DNA from: Desulfosporosinus sp. | Lineage (GTDB): Bacteria > Bacillota > Desulfitobacteriia > Desulfitobacteriales > Desulfitobacteriaceae | Assembly: GCA_003513495.1 (NCBI GenBank) | Contig: DOPM01000043.1 | Coordinates: 78,330 to 142,329, forward strand | Reading direction: 5' to 3' | Length of the DNA: 64,000 nt | Part shown: piece after piece, positions 16,503 to 26,183 of the stretch | How the letters are laid out: the number at the start of each line of letters is the position of its first letter | How positions within the stretch are numbered: the stretch's first letter is position 1 | Made by a program: the position numbers and the translations under genes | Notes under the pieces: generated by a model | What the model was told of the DNA's origin: nothing | Database searches by the model: none | Seen by the model: only the letters and a program-made list of their open reading frames with translations

Positions 16503-18329
16503 TTGAAACAAGGAATCGGCAGATTGAGATTTGCAAGTGACGATATACAGATGCCAAAGGTTACCAGAAAGATGCTTGCAAGAATAATGAGCTATTTTAG
16601 TCCATATTGGACAAAAATGGTTTTGGTAATTGGGATCATCATAGTTATTTCTATACTAGGGCTTGTCCCTCCGGTACTTATCAAAACTATTATCGACACT
16701 GCTTTACCACAAAAAGATCTAGTAATGTTAAGTTTATTAATCTTGATTTCAGTTGCAATTACTGTGATCTTAGGGCTTTTGCAAGTAGCACAGTCCTATC
16801 TTAGTATTTGGATCTCTAAGCATATAGTCTTAAATATGAAAAACCAAATGTATAAACATTTACAGAATATGTCCTTGAATTTTTACACAGCTGCTAAACC
16901 CGGAGAGATCATTACAAGAATTACGAGTGATATTGATGGAATTCAGGAAATATTCAACACAACTGTCGTGAATGCTCTAACCAGCTTTGTAGTGTTAATT
17001 TCGACGGCAATTGTCTTAATATCAATGAACTGGAAGCTTGCTATGGTTGGCATGATTATACTTCCAACCTTTATCATCCCTACAAGAAAAGTAGGGAAGC
17101 TAAAATGGAAAATTGCAACTAAGAGTCAAGAGAAAATCAGTGATCTTAACCAGATCATTCAAGAAACCTTTAGTATTAGCGGCTCGCTACTCACAAAAAT
17201 TTTTTCCAAGGAAAATGATGAGTTAGCCAAATTTGAACAAATTAACAACGAAGTTATAGGCTTACAAATAAAAGAATCCCTTGTTGGCCGATGGTTTAGG
17301 ATGACTATTACTACCTTTATTGCTATTGGACCTATGCTCATTTACTTTTATGGAGGATATTTATTTATCAAAGGTGAGATTTCAATTGGGAGCATCATTG
17401 CTTTTGTAGCATTGTTGGGGAGGCTTTATCTACCCGTCTCGCAACTATCTAATATCCACATAGATATCACCCGATCTTTAGCCTTATTTCAAAGAATTTT
17501 TGATTATTTAGATCAAAAACAGGAGATTGAAAATAAGCCCAACGCCACTGTGTTGGGAGTCATTAAAGGTAAGGTTGATTTTGAGAAGGTACATTTCTCC
17601 TATAATAGTAAAGTTAAAGTTCTAGAGGATATAAGTTTTTCAGTAAATCCAGGAACTATGGTTGCCTTGGTGGGCTCAAGTGGTGTAGGGAAAACTACGA
17701 TAACTAACCTGATCCCAAGACTATATGAGGTGAATAAAGGGAGTATTAAGATAGATGATAGAGATATCAGGGATGTAACTTTGGATTCGCTTAGGAGTCA
17801 AATTGGGATTGTAATGCAAGAGCCATACCTTTTTAATGATACTATTGAAGAAAATTTAAGATACGGCAAAAAGGATGCCACTCTGAAAGAGATGATGGAG
17901 GCTTGTAAGGCTGCCTATATTCATGATTTTATTATGACTTTGCCTGATAACTATAAAACAATCGTCGGTAATAGAGGTATTAAGTTATCAGGTGGAGAAA
18001 AGCAACGGGTATCTGTTGCTCGAGTTATCTTGAAGGACCCAAGAATAGTTATTCTTGATGAAGCGACATCCTCTTTAGATTCCGTATCAGAAAGGTATAT
18101 TCAAAAGGCAATGGTACCGTTGTTAAAGAATCGAACAAGTTTTGTAATTGCTCATAGATTATCGACTGTTCTAGCGGCGGACCAGATTTTTGTTATTGAA
18201 AATGGAACTATCGCGGAATCTGGGAATCATAAGGAACTGCTAAAACAATATGGTCTGTATCGTCAAATCTATAATATTCAGTTTGGAGGGGAAACTTCTT
18301 CGGAGGAAGCTCTGTCCATCCAAAGTTGA
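16503..18329 (+). CDS. ABC exporter half-transporter (TMD-NBD fusion)
   Basis: Six membrane helices occupy about residues 30-320, including the helix MVLVIGIIIVISILGLVPPV. The intracellular loop has LNFYTAAKPGEIITRITSDI. The nucleotide-binding domain has Walker A VGSSGVGKTT, Q-loop IVMQEPYLFND, signature LSGGEKQR, Walker B ILDEATSSLD and the H-loop AHRLSTV. It should act as a dimer, either homo- or with another half. The substrate is unknown; lipid or drug export is typical. The TTG at 16503 follows TAGGAG by seven bases and is preferred over the TTG at 16479. The stop overlaps the upstream extension of the next gene. Confidence 0.85.
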   Translation: MKQGIGRLRFASDDIQMPKVTRKMLARIMSYFSPYWTKMVLVIGIIIVISILGLVPPVLIKTIIDTALPQKDLVMLSLLILISVAITVILGLLQVAQSYLSIWISKHIVLNMKNQMYKHLQNMSLNFYTAAKPGEIITRITSDIDGIQEIFNTTVVNALTSFVVLISTAIVLISMNWKLAMVGMIILPTFIIPTRKVGKLKWKIATKSQEKISDLNQIIQETFSISGSLLTKIFSKENDELAKFEQINNEVIGLQIKESLVGRWFRMTITTFIAIGPMLIYFYGGYLFIKGEISIGSIIAFVALLGRLYLPVSQLSNIHIDITRSLALFQRIFDYLDQKQEIENKPNATVLGVIKGKVDFEKVHFSYNSKVKVLEDISFSVNPGTMVALVGSSGVGKTTITNLIPRLYEVNKGSIKIDDRDIRDVTLDSLRSQIGIVMQEPYLFNDTIEENLRYGKKDATLKEMMEACKAAYIHDFIMTLPDNYKTIVGNRGIKLSGGEKQRVSVARVILKDPRIVILDEATSSLDSVSERYIQKAMVPLLKNRTSFVIAHRLSTVLAADQIFVIENGTIAESGNHKELLKQYGLYRQIYNIQFGGETSSEEALSIQS

Positions 18330-18373
18330 GTTCTTGTCAAAATTTGTTTGTAAGCGAAGGTGGAAAAAGAGAA

Positions 18374-19156
18374 ATGAAGAATCAGAGATTTAAAATGGAA
18401 TTTGAAGTGCATTATCATGAAATAAATCGCTATGAGAAGGCTACCCCTCTGACGATACTTCACTATTTAGAGGATGCTGCAATTTCCCATTCTGAAGCAG
18501 TCGGACAGGGAATTGAACAATTAAAGGCTCAAAAGCACGCCTGGGTTTTGAATCAGTGGCAGCTTCAAATGGACAGCTACCCAGCATTAGGAGAAAAGGT
18601 TATAATCGTAACTTGGTCTGCTGGGTTTGAGCGCTTTTACGGAAAGAGGGATTTCTTAATCACTGACAAGAATCAAAGAATCATCGGTAGAGCTGCCTCT
18701 TTGTGGATTTTTTATAATACGGAAAGTAAGCGTCCTTCAAGGATTCCCGCGGAATTTCTTGATGCCTATGGATTCGACTCCAGGAGAGCTCTCGAACAGC
18801 CTATTGGTGAAGTTGAGATAGGTACAAGTGAGCAAGAAGGAGCAGAGGAACAGATATTTAACGTTAGACGAAGTGATATTGATACCAATGGACATGTCAA
18901 TAATGCCAACTATCTTCAGTGGATGTTAGAAGTCGTACCAGAGGACATCTATCAGAAATATCATCTTGCTGCTCTGGAAATCACTTATAAAAAAGCAATA
19001 ACCTACGGGTCAAGCATCCGCTCAAAGTGCATTAGTAGTGGTCTAGGAGTAAAGACAATAGCATGTAGACATGTTATACTCTGGGAAGATGCTGAAGGTC
19101 AGGAGCTAGCTTCAGCCAAAACAATTTGGGAACTAAAAGGGGTTAGCGATTGCTAA
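18374..19156 (+). CDS. Acyl-ACP thioesterase (FatA/FatB family)
   Basis: The protein has the double hot-dog arrangement of acyl-ACP thioesterases, which release free fatty acids from acyl-carrier protein. The first half shows FEVHYHEINRYEKATPLTILHYLEDAA and the second shows DIDTNGHVNNANYLQWMLE, where the D/N and H of the catalytic network lie. The ATG at 18374 follows GGTGGAAAAAG. A TTG at 18326 overlapping the ABC transporter stop would add 16 residues. Its position 44 bases after the exporter suggests co-transcription; a lipid-related link between them is inference. Length (260 aa) is normal. Confidence 0.85.
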   Translation: MKNQRFKMEFEVHYHEINRYEKATPLTILHYLEDAAISHSEAVGQGIEQLKAQKHAWVLNQWQLQMDSYPALGEKVIIVTWSAGFERFYGKRDFLITDKNQRIIGRAASLWIFYNTESKRPSRIPAEFLDAYGFDSRRALEQPIGEVEIGTSEQEGAEEQIFNVRRSDIDTNGHVNNANYLQWMLEVVPEDIYQKYHLAALEITYKKAITYGSSIRSKCISSGLGVKTIACRHVILWEDAEGQELASAKTIWELKGVSDC

Positions 19157-19188
19157 CCCTATTGTTCATGTGGAGGAGTAGTCATTTT

Positions 19189-20271
19189 TTAGTTAACCCA
19201 TGGTCGAAGAAGTCTACTAGCAAGTTTAAGGGGATTAAGCCTCTCATGATTCAAAACCTTTTGAACAATGTTATGATGGACAAGAGATACTATACTGTCT
19301 AAATGAGAATTATTGAGTCGTTCAAGTGTTCTTCGCAGCACTAAGGAGTTTCTATAGCTTTCTCTGAAGGGTTGAGTAAGGTCGGAATAGTGACCTAGTC
19401 CACAAAGATCCTGGGCTGCATAAATACCCGTCATAATGGATTCAAACTGACCAAATCCGAAGCCGGGCATTACAGCCCCAAAGCAATTACCGACAAAGAA
19501 CGTATTACCGATTCGAGGGTGTTCGCACAATCCAATAATATAGCGAGTAATTTCAAAGCTATCAGTAATATGCAAAGGTTGATTGAAGTCCCTACAGACT
19601 AATGTGTAGAAATTTTCCCATAGTTTTTCCAAGTCGAACTCCCGATTTGCGGGATAGTCAGGATAAGCGAGTGTAATGCACGCTTCCTTTTCGGAATAGG
19701 GAAGAAGGAAGGCGTATCCCTGAGGGGCAATGTCATAGTTTAACCAAATGCCAACCTTATGTCGGTCAAAATCTCCTTCGACTGTTGCACCTTTTAGCGT
19801 TACTGTGAGATCGGTCTGGAAATCTTGGATTTTAGAGGTGTAGGCTGCGTCGCCAGTCGCAAGTACAATATGTGTATAATCCTGTAGTAATTGTTCATAA
19901 GAATGTTCGGAGTTAAACCTAATGGGAGTCTTAACCTGATTGAAAAGTTGATTTTCGAAGGATTCGGAATCTCTCCCTCTAAGGTTAATAAACCCCAGCT
20001 GCCCGCTTAATACTGATTGTTCCTTTTCGGAAAAGAATAGGATATGACGCATGGGGCTAAGTGCTTGTAGGTAAATCCCATGGTTTTCTGAAAGATACGC
20101 AATGGGATCGTTGACCGGTCTTGTCAAAGCGGCTATTAAAGCTTCTCCATTAACAAAACGGTCTCCAACCTGACTTCTTTTTTCAAAAATGGTAAAAGGT
20201 ACTCCGTGCTTTTCTAGAGTTATTGCACAGGCTAAACCGGATAAACCGGCGCCCATAATAGCTATTTTCAT
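19189..20271 (-). CDS. FAD-dependent oxidoreductase (geranylgeranyl-reductase-like)
   Basis: The N-terminus has the dinucleotide-binding motif GAGLSGLACAITLEKHGVPF. An acidic residue (FEKR) near 33 binds the ribose. A second FAD motif, NTFFVGNCFGAVMPGFGFGQFESIMTG, lies near residue 270 and matches the GD-like motif of the p-hydroxybenzoate hydroxylase/geranylgeranyl reductase group. The substrate is unknown; reduction of isoprenoid or quinone-like compounds is possible. It is 360 aa, has a weak TGGGAAAC-type leader, and is single-gene. Confidence 0.65.
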   Translation of the reverse strand: MKIAIMGAGLSGLACAITLEKHGVPFTIFEKRSQVGDRFVNGEALIAALTRPVNDPIAYLSENHGIYLQALSPMRHILFFSEKEQSVLSGQLGFINLRGRDSESFENQLFNQVKTPIRFNSEHSYEQLLQDYTHIVLATGDAAYTSKIQDFQTDLTVTLKGATVEGDFDRHKVGIWLNYDIAPQGYAFLLPYSEKEACITLAYPDYPANREFDLEKLWENFYTLVCRDFNQPLHITDSFEITRYIIGLCEHPRIGNTFFVGNCFGAVMPGFGFGQFESIMTGIYAAQDLCGLGHYSDLTQPFRESYRNSLVLRRTLERLNNSHLDSIVSLVHHNIVQKVLNHERLNPLKLASRLLRPWVN

Positions 20272-20414
20272 GGTGTTTCCTACTTTCTTGCGAGCGAGGT
20301 TAGGAATAGTGGGTCATCTCTAAAGTAGTATTCCCTTCAACAAATGGGTTATGAATGTTTAATCTTTATAAATTCTAGTTAGAGTTCAAATAAGTTATAG
20401 AAAGAGGCTAAAAC

Positions 20415-20873
20415 ATGCGAAGAAGTGATAAGGAAATTACAGATCAAAATTTACTGGATGAGATCATGATGAAAGCACAGGTTTGTCGATTAGCCGTATC
20501 CTATAAAGATATGCCTTATATAATTCCTATGAATTTTGGTTATAAAGAAGGAGTGTTGTATTTTCATTCTGCTCACGAGGGACTAAAACTTTTGATTCTT
20601 CGAGAAAACACTCAGGCTTGCTTTGAGGTAGATATTGATACCCAACTAGTACCTCATGAGCAGGGATGTAATTGGACAATGCGGTATCAGAGTGTGGTTG
20701 GTTTCGGCGAGGTTGAATTTATCGAGGACCTAGTGGGCAAGCGAGAGGGAATGAAAATCATCATGCAACACTATGCAAATGATATAATGCTGCCTTCAGA
20801 CGCCTCATTAGCAGCGGTCACTCTCTTCAAGTTAAAGGTTAATACCATGACTGGTAAACAATCAGGCCTTTAA
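20415..20873 (+). CDS. Pyridoxamine 5'-phosphate oxidase-family FMN-binding protein (NimA-like)
   Basis: The protein has the split-barrel flavin-binding fold: MRRSDKEITDQNLLDEIMMKA, then CRLAVSYKDMPYIIPMNFGY, LYFHSAHEGLKL and YQSVVGFGEVEFIED. It resembles NimA/YwnB-type proteins that bind FMN or haem and reduce nitro compounds. The actual substrate is not known. Length (152 aa) is normal for the group. The ATG follows AAAGAGGC. Confidence 0.75.
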   Translation: MRRSDKEITDQNLLDEIMMKAQVCRLAVSYKDMPYIIPMNFGYKEGVLYFHSAHEGLKLLILRENTQACFEVDIDTQLVPHEQGCNWTMRYQSVVGFGEVEFIEDLVGKREGMKIIMQHYANDIMLPSDASLAAVTLFKLKVNTMTGKQSGL

Positions 20874-20953
20874 GCAAACTTAATAACCTGAGTTATTTAT
20901 TCCTATTTCACTGAAGCTGTTAGAGCTTGTTACAAAGTTCTAAAATTTGCAAT

Positions 20954-21012
20954 GTTATCCTGAAGGAGGAACGACTGAAGGATCCAGATCCCTCGCTTGC
21001 GCTCAGGATGAC
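20954..21012. repeat. 59-bp interspersed repeat with inverted ends
   Basis: GTTATCCTGA and TCAGGATGAC lie at the two ends as near-perfect inverted repeats, with GGATCCAGATCC and CTCGCTTGCGCTC inside. The wording resembles the widespread TCCTGAG-AAGGATC intergenic palindromic repeats of many bacterial genomes. It is the only recognisable element in 20874-21189 apart from a Spo0A-box-like TTGTCGAA at 21093-21100. Confidence 0.5.
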
Positions 21013-21189
21013 GATTGCTCTTTTGCTTTTGTAACATACACTGCTAGGCATAATCCATATAATATTCGCATAAGAAGGAATAAGTAAGATATTTGTCGAA
21101 GATAATCGTGATTCAAGGTTGTTTTAGTGTAAAATATGTAAGTCAGTTCCATGGACATGGCCGCAATCTAATTTGAAAAGTGGTGTAAA

Positions 21190-23103
21190 ATGTCAACAAA
21201 TAAAATCATGGAATTAAATCAACGAGTTGCTTTTCTGGAAGGGGCTTTAGCGGATGCTAGAGAAGATAATGAAATCTGGAAACGGATTTTCCTTGAGAAT
21301 AGTTGGGGTATGGTCGTTGCCGATGCCATGAGCGGTGAATTGCTTAAAGTTAATCCCCGCTACGCTGAAATGCACGGATATAGTCCTGCTGAGTTAATAG
21401 GAAAGTCAATGTATGACGTCCTTTGTGCTCCGGGGCATCAGAAAGACCTTCTGGAAATGGGGCCTAAGATTTATAATGACCGCTATGAATATAATTCCAT
21501 CCATGTCAGGAAAGATGGAACTTGTTTTCCTGTCCGTATTAATAACCATGAAATAACGGTTAATCAACGAAGATTGCGAATTGTATCTATCTGGGATATT
21601 ACTGAAAGTGAGCTTAAAGAAAAGGAATTAAGTCAGTATCGTGAAAGTTTGGAGCAATTAGTCAATTTCCGAACAGATGAGTTAGAAAAAACTAATGAAC
21701 AACTTCGAAGTGAAATCCGGCAAAAAGAAGCTGCCGAAAATGAATTAGCTAAAGCAAATCAAGAGATGATAAATACCCTGGAAAGTATCGGAGACAGCTT
21801 TGAAGCTGTAAATCGTCAATGGATCATAACGTATATCAATAAGGCTATGATTAAAGCCCGGGAGGCTAATGGGCTAGATGGAAATATTGTAGGATCTGAT
21901 TTTTGGGAAACTCATGAACCGGGGAGCCCAGCGATTAACGACGCCTGTCTTAAAGTTATGAATGACGGGATTCCAATGCGGTTCGAAACCTATTCACAGT
22001 CCTTAGCGCAATGGGTTGAAGCCAGCATTTATCCAACAGAAAACGGAATTTCGATTTTTCTCCGCAACATTGAGGAAAGAAGAAAAATTGAAAAGTCAGT
22101 AGAGGAAGAACATCATCGTCTCTATTCCTTATTTAATAGCTTTCCTGGTCTAATATACCTTCAAGAAGAGAATCATAAAATACGATTTGCAAACAATAGT
22201 TTTCGGGCAAAGTTTGGTCCCTGTATAGATCAACCCTGCTTTGAAGTCATAGCAAAGTTACCATTTCCTTGTCCTGATTGTATGTCTGCCATGGTTCTGA
22301 GAAGCCATTCTGCTGTATGGAAAGAGATGGTTTTTGAGGATCGCATTTATGAGGTATATTCTCAGCCCTTTAAAGATGCTGATGGATCTAGGTTGGTATT
22401 CAAGGTGCTTATTGATATTACCGACAGAAGGAGAGCCGACCGCGAATTGGCTCGTTTAGAAAGACTAAATATGTTAGGAGAAATGGCAGCGAGTATTGCT
22501 CACGAGGTAAGGAATCCGCTGACAACCGTTCGCGGTTTTCTACAACTGCTACAATCTAAAGGGGAAACCTTAGATTATCATGAGTTTTATCAATTGATGA
22601 CAGATGAACTAGACAGGGCAAATTTGATACTGTCAGATTTTTTGAGTTTAGCCAGAGAGAAATCAATGGACTTTAATCAAATTAATATTAGTCAAATAGT
22701 TAAGGCTCTGTCTCCTCTTTTGACGGCGGATGCAATTAATCAAGAAAAGAAGATTGTCCTTGAACTTGAAGAAGTCCCTGACATTTTAGGAAGTGGAAAC
22801 GAGCTTCGACAGTTGATTCTGAACTTAGCAAGGAATGGGCTTGAAGCGATGCAATCAGGTTCAACCTTAACTATTCGAACAACTATATGTGAAAATAATA
22901 TTATACTCATAGTCTGTGATCAAGGTGGAGGGGTTGATCCTGATATTCTAGATCAATTAGGTACACCGTTTCTAACAACCAAAGAGCGAGGGACCGGATT
23001 AGGGATCGCAATATGCCAAAGGATTGCTATACGCCATAAAGCTTTGATAAATTTTGAATCAGATCATAAAGGGACAACGGTAACCGTAAAGTTTCCTTTC
23101 TAG
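21190..23103 (+). CDS. Orphan PAS-containing sensor histidine kinase
   Basis: The protein is soluble: no membrane helix is visible. It holds a PAS domain at about 25-145 with its PAC part (HVRKDGTCFPVRINN), a coiled coil (150-190), a second PAS (190-295) and a third PAS (305-415) containing a C-x(n)-CPDC cluster. The HisKA domain has H438 in ASIAHEVRNPLTT, and the HATPase domain has NLARNGLEAM, DQGGG and GTGLGIAICQR. No response regulator is adjacent. Soluble orphan kinases of this build often feed the Spo0A phosphorelay in sporeformers; that role is inferred. Confidence 0.85.
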   Translation: MSTNKIMELNQRVAFLEGALADAREDNEIWKRIFLENSWGMVVADAMSGELLKVNPRYAEMHGYSPAELIGKSMYDVLCAPGHQKDLLEMGPKIYNDRYEYNSIHVRKDGTCFPVRINNHEITVNQRRLRIVSIWDITESELKEKELSQYRESLEQLVNFRTDELEKTNEQLRSEIRQKEAAENELAKANQEMINTLESIGDSFEAVNRQWIITYINKAMIKAREANGLDGNIVGSDFWETHEPGSPAINDACLKVMNDGIPMRFETYSQSLAQWVEASIYPTENGISIFLRNIEERRKIEKSVEEEHHRLYSLFNSFPGLIYLQEENHKIRFANNSFRAKFGPCIDQPCFEVIAKLPFPCPDCMSAMVLRSHSAVWKEMVFEDRIYEVYSQPFKDADGSRLVFKVLIDITDRRRADRELARLERLNMLGEMAASIAHEVRNPLTTVRGFLQLLQSKGETLDYHEFYQLMTDELDRANLILSDFLSLAREKSMDFNQINISQIVKALSPLLTADAINQEKKIVLELEEVPDILGSGNELRQLILNLARNGLEAMQSGSTLTIRTTICENNIILIVCDQGGGVDPDILDQLGTPFLTTKERGTGLGIAICQRIAIRHKALINFESDHKGTTVTVKFPF

Positions 23104-23224
23104 GGAAGGATTATCTTACTCGGCCTAAACGGACTAATCATCTATATAGCTGAATAGTACTCTAGGTAATAACTGCCTTATTCAATAATAATTTCTACGA
23201 TCTTATAAGATTAATTAATATACA

Positions 23225-23248
23225 AAAGCCACCCCGTGGGGTGGCTTT
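23225..23248. terminator. Bidirectional terminator between the kinase and metQ
   Basis: AAAGCCACCCC pairs with GGGGTGGCTTT. T-rich sequence follows on the minus strand, so it mainly ends the met operon. Confidence 0.8.
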
Positions 23249-23267
23249 ACTGATGGTTCATATGGTT

Positions 23268-24122
23268 TTAGAAGGCTGGGACAATCGAACCCTGATATTT
23301 GTCTTCTATGAACTTCTTAACATCTGGGGAAGTTAAAGCTTTGGAAAGCTTTTGTAAAGCAGGATCGTTTTTGCGACTGTCTTTGACAACCAAAATATTA
23401 GCATAAGGAGAGTCTTTATCTTCCATGATAATGGCATCGCTCATAGGGTTAAGTCCGCCTTCAATGGCGAAATTTGTATTGATTACTGCTGCATTGACCT
23501 TGGGATCTTCCAGTACTCTAGGAAGCTGAGGAGCATCCAGTGGAGTTACTTTAAGCTGCTTGGGATTGTCCTGGATATCATTTACTGTTCCTTTAATCCC
23601 AACTCCATCTTTAAGTTTAAGGATTCCAGCTTTAGCTAGAAGGGCCAAGGCGCGTCCGGCGTTTGAGGGATCATTGGGAATAGCAATGGTATCTCCATTT
23701 TTAAGGTCATCTAGTTTAGTGATTTTCTTGGAGTAGATCCCCATTGGTTCGATGTGAACATTTGCAATGGAAACATTCTTGAGGGAATGGTCTTGGTTGA
23801 ATGAATCTAGGTACGGCGTATGTTGGAAGAAATTAGCATCAATATCATCAGTATCTAAGTCTAAGTTCGGTCGGACATAATCAGTGTAGTTCACAATTTG
23901 GAGGTCAATGCCTTCTTTGAGTAGAGCTGGTTTAATGTGTTCGAGGATTTCTGCATGAGGTATTGGGGTTGCACCAACTTTGAGTACAGTGTTAGTTGAG
24001 GGTGTGTCAGATCCGGTTTTTGGTGCTTCGGTAGTACTGCCACAGCCGGAGAGCACGAGGGAAAGAGAGACCAATACAGCGAGTAATAGGGTAAAATAGC
24101 GATGGTTTTTGATTCTTGACAT
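23268..24122 (-). CDS. metQ: Methionine ABC transporter substrate-binding lipoprotein
   Basis: This NlpA/MetQ-family protein binds methionine at the outer face of the membrane. A signal peptide ends in the lipobox LSGC, with lipidated C27, followed by a flexible Ser/Thr region. Family motifs include VGATPIPHAEILEHIKPAL, DIDANFFQHTPYLD and IPNDPSNAGRALALL. Length (284 aa) is typical. It is the last gene of metN-I-Q on the minus strand, 78 bases after metI, and is under the SAM riboswitch at 25975-26073. Confidence 0.95.
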   Translation of the reverse strand: MSRIKNHRYFTLLLAVLVSLSLVLSGCGSTTEAPKTGSDTPSTNTVLKVGATPIPHAEILEHIKPALLKEGIDLQIVNYTDYVRPNLDLDTDDIDANFFQHTPYLDSFNQDHSLKNVSIANVHIEPMGIYSKKITKLDDLKNGDTIAIPNDPSNAGRALALLAKAGILKLKDGVGIKGTVNDIQDNPKQLKVTPLDAPQLPRVLEDPKVNAAVINTNFAIEGGLNPMSDAIIMEDKDSPYANILVVKDSRKNDPALQKLSKALTSPDVKKFIEDKYQGSIVPAF

Positions 24123-24200
24123 GATTTTCTTCCTCCTATTTGTTTTACTTTTGGTGTGCTGCTAATAAAGTGTGGAAAGAGTGAGGTTCATAGCCAAAGA

Positions 24201-24860
24201 TTAATGTGTAAGCTTGCGTGCCAGCGCGGTTCCAAGGGACTGTATTATTTGAACAATCACGACTAGAATGACGACGGTGATGACCATAATATCGGTCCGG
24301 AAACGGTTATAACCATATTGAATGGCCAAGTCGCCTAACCCACCTCCGCCAACGGTACCGGCCATAGCAGTGTAGCCGATGACGCTGATTGTCGTGATGG
24401 CAACGCCTAGAATAAGAGAGGCCTTTGCCTCTGGAAGAAGGACTTTTTGGATAATCTGTTGGGGGGATGCCCCCATGGATAAAGCTGCTTCGATAACACC
24501 GTAGGGTACTTCTTTGAGGGAGCTTTCAACCATTCGAGCGACGAAAGGGGCAGCTGAGATGACGAGTGGGACAATAGCAGCGGTTGTACCAATGGATGTA
24601 CCAATAATTGAGCGAGTGAATGGGATTAAGGCTACCAAAAGGATAATAAACGGAGCGGAACGCAAGATGTTGATGACGGTTCCTAAAGTTCTTTCAACCC
24701 AAGGGTTAGGCATGATATGCCCAGGTGAGGTGACGACCAAAATGATACCTAACGGGAGTCCTATGAGGTAGGCGAGCAGCGTTGAAACGACTACCATGTA
24801 GAGAGTTTCGCCGGTTGCAGGCAGAATAAGCTGGAAAAGTGAGGCGATATCAAAGCTCAC
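24201..24860 (-). CDS. metI: Methionine ABC transporter permease
   Basis: Five to six hydrophobic helices are visible (TLYMVVVSTLLAYLIGLPLG, NILRSAPFIILLVALIPF, AAIVPLVISAAPFVARMVE, IMVITVVILVVIVQII). The binding-protein-dependent permease loop is EAALSMGASPQQIIQKVLLP. It overlaps the end of metN by 11 bases, showing translational coupling. At 219 aa it matches the MetI length. Confidence 0.95.
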   Translation of the reverse strand: MSFDIASLFQLILPATGETLYMVVVSTLLAYLIGLPLGIILVVTSPGHIMPNPWVERTLGTVINILRSAPFIILLVALIPFTRSIIGTSIGTTAAIVPLVISAAPFVARMVESSLKEVPYGVIEAALSMGASPQQIIQKVLLPEAKASLILGVAITTISVIGYTAMAGTVGGGGLGDLAIQYGYNRFRTDIMVITVVILVVIVQIIQSLGTALARKLTH

Positions 24861-25875
24861 GGTGAATCACCTCCACATTTAATTTGCGAGCTGCCAAATA
24901 GCGATGAGCCTCTTTGAGTTGGTCGGAGTTTCCTAGGAGTTCTATAGTAAGTGTACCAAACAAGGTGGATCTTAAGTGGTCAATACTTCCATAGAGAATA
25001 TTAGCTCGGACATCGCAATTACGCAGTAAGTCCGTGATGATTGGATCCGAGGCTCGAGAACCGAGGAATTGAATGCGAACAATTTCTGAGTCTTTGTGGG
25101 TTGCAAGCTCTTTTAGAAGGTCGGCAGGGAGTTCGTTTGGAAAAACCGTTGAGATAAACTGTTTTGCGATATCTGACTGAGGTTTAATAAATACAGACTC
25201 GACGGGACCGTTTTCAACGATGCGGGCTTCGTGAATAACCGCAACATCCGTGCAGATCTCTTTGACGACTTTCATTTCATGGGTAATCATTACAATTGTT
25301 AAGCCAAGTTTTTGATTAATATCACGCAGGAGGTTTAGAATAGAAAGGGTGGTCTGGGGATCTAAGGCAGATGTGGCTTCATCGCATAAGAGGACTTGCG
25401 GTTTAGTGGCAAGGGCTCGAGCAATGCCGACCCGCTGTTTTTGCCCCCCGCTCAACTGAGCTGGGTAAACATCCGTTTTGTCTTCGAGACCCACTAGATG
25501 GAGTAATTCTTTGACACGTATCGAGATTTCCTTCTTAGAAACTCCAGCTATTTCTAAAGGAAAGGCAATATTCTCTGCTACGGTTCTTGATTGAAGGAGG
25601 TAGAAATGCTGGAATATCATTCCGATATTCTGCCGGGCTTGCCGGAGTTCCTTGCTAGAAAGTAGGGGCAGGTCTTGACCGGCAACGATGACGTGTCCGC
25701 TCGTTGGTTTCTCAAGTAGATTTAAGCAGCGAACCAGTGTGCTTTTTCCAGCACCGCTTAATCCGATAATCCCGTAAATGGACCCTGGCGATATGTTCAA
25801 GGATACATTATCAAGGGCGATGACGTCGCCTTGGCGAGAGGAGTATTTCTTTACTAATTTTTTAATTTGAATCAA
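24850..25875 (-). CDS. metN: Methionine ABC transporter ATP-binding protein
   Basis: Walker A is GLSGAGKST, the signature is LSGGQKQR, Walker B is VLLCDEATSALD and the H-loop is IVMITHEM. The C-terminal 90 residues (EIVRIQFLGSRASDPIITDL onward) form the NIL domain, which in MetN binds methionine and inhibits transport. It is the first gene of the operon. The initiation codon lies after AAAGGAGCAAT. Length (341 aa) is as expected. Confidence 0.95.
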   Translation of the reverse strand: MIQIKKLVKKYSSRQGDVIALDNVSLNISPGSIYGIIGLSGAGKSTLVRCLNLLEKPTSGHVIVAGQDLPLLSSKELRQARQNIGMIFQHFYLLQSRTVAENIAFPLEIAGVSKKEISIRVKELLHLVGLEDKTDVYPAQLSGGQKQRVGIARALATKPQVLLCDEATSALDPQTTLSILNLLRDINQKLGLTIVMITHEMKVVKEICTDVAVIHEARIVENGPVESVFIKPQSDIAKQFISTVFPNELPADLLKELATHKDSEIVRIQFLGSRASDPIITDLLRNCDVRANILYGSIDHLRSTLFGTLTIELLGNSDQLKEAHRYLAARKLNVEVIHREL

Positions 25876-25931
25876 AGGTTATTGCTCCTTTGTTTTAAAT
25901 TCGGGAACACTTTGTCGGCAATTATACACAA

Positions 25932-25960
25932 CAAAACTCCGCGAAGAAAACCCGCGGAGT
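25932..25960 (-). terminator. Terminator of the SAM riboswitch
   Basis: On the minus strand ACTCCGCG pairs with CGCGGAGT around a 9-base loop, followed by TTTTGTTGTG, between the aptamer and metN. It is the OFF hairpin when SAM is bound. Confidence 0.8.
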
Positions 25961-25974
25961 GCCATTCGGTTTTC

Positions 25975-26073
25975 CTCTTATCTCCCAGATTTCTCTGCAG
26001 GAGTTAGCACCGTGCAAAATGCCGGTTGCCGGGTTTCATCGGGCCAGTCCCTCCACCTACTCTGAATAAGAGT
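25975..26073 (-). ncRNA. SAM-I (S-box) riboswitch of metNIQ
   Basis: On the minus strand the canonical S-box reads AGGTGGAGGGACTGGCCCGA, then TGAAACCCGGCAACC, then CGGTGCTAACTCCTGC, closed by P1 CTCTTAT with ATAAGAG. This is a near-consensus SAM-I aptamer. It should switch off the methionine transporter when S-adenosylmethionine is abundant. Confidence 0.97.
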
Positions 26074-26183
26074 CTACTATTAGGTTTTATTGTATCAAAA
26101 TGCTACTAAAAGCTGTCTATATTTTAGCATATGGGATATAGGGTTTGCAAGCGTTAAAATATTGACTCAACGCATAAAAAAGC

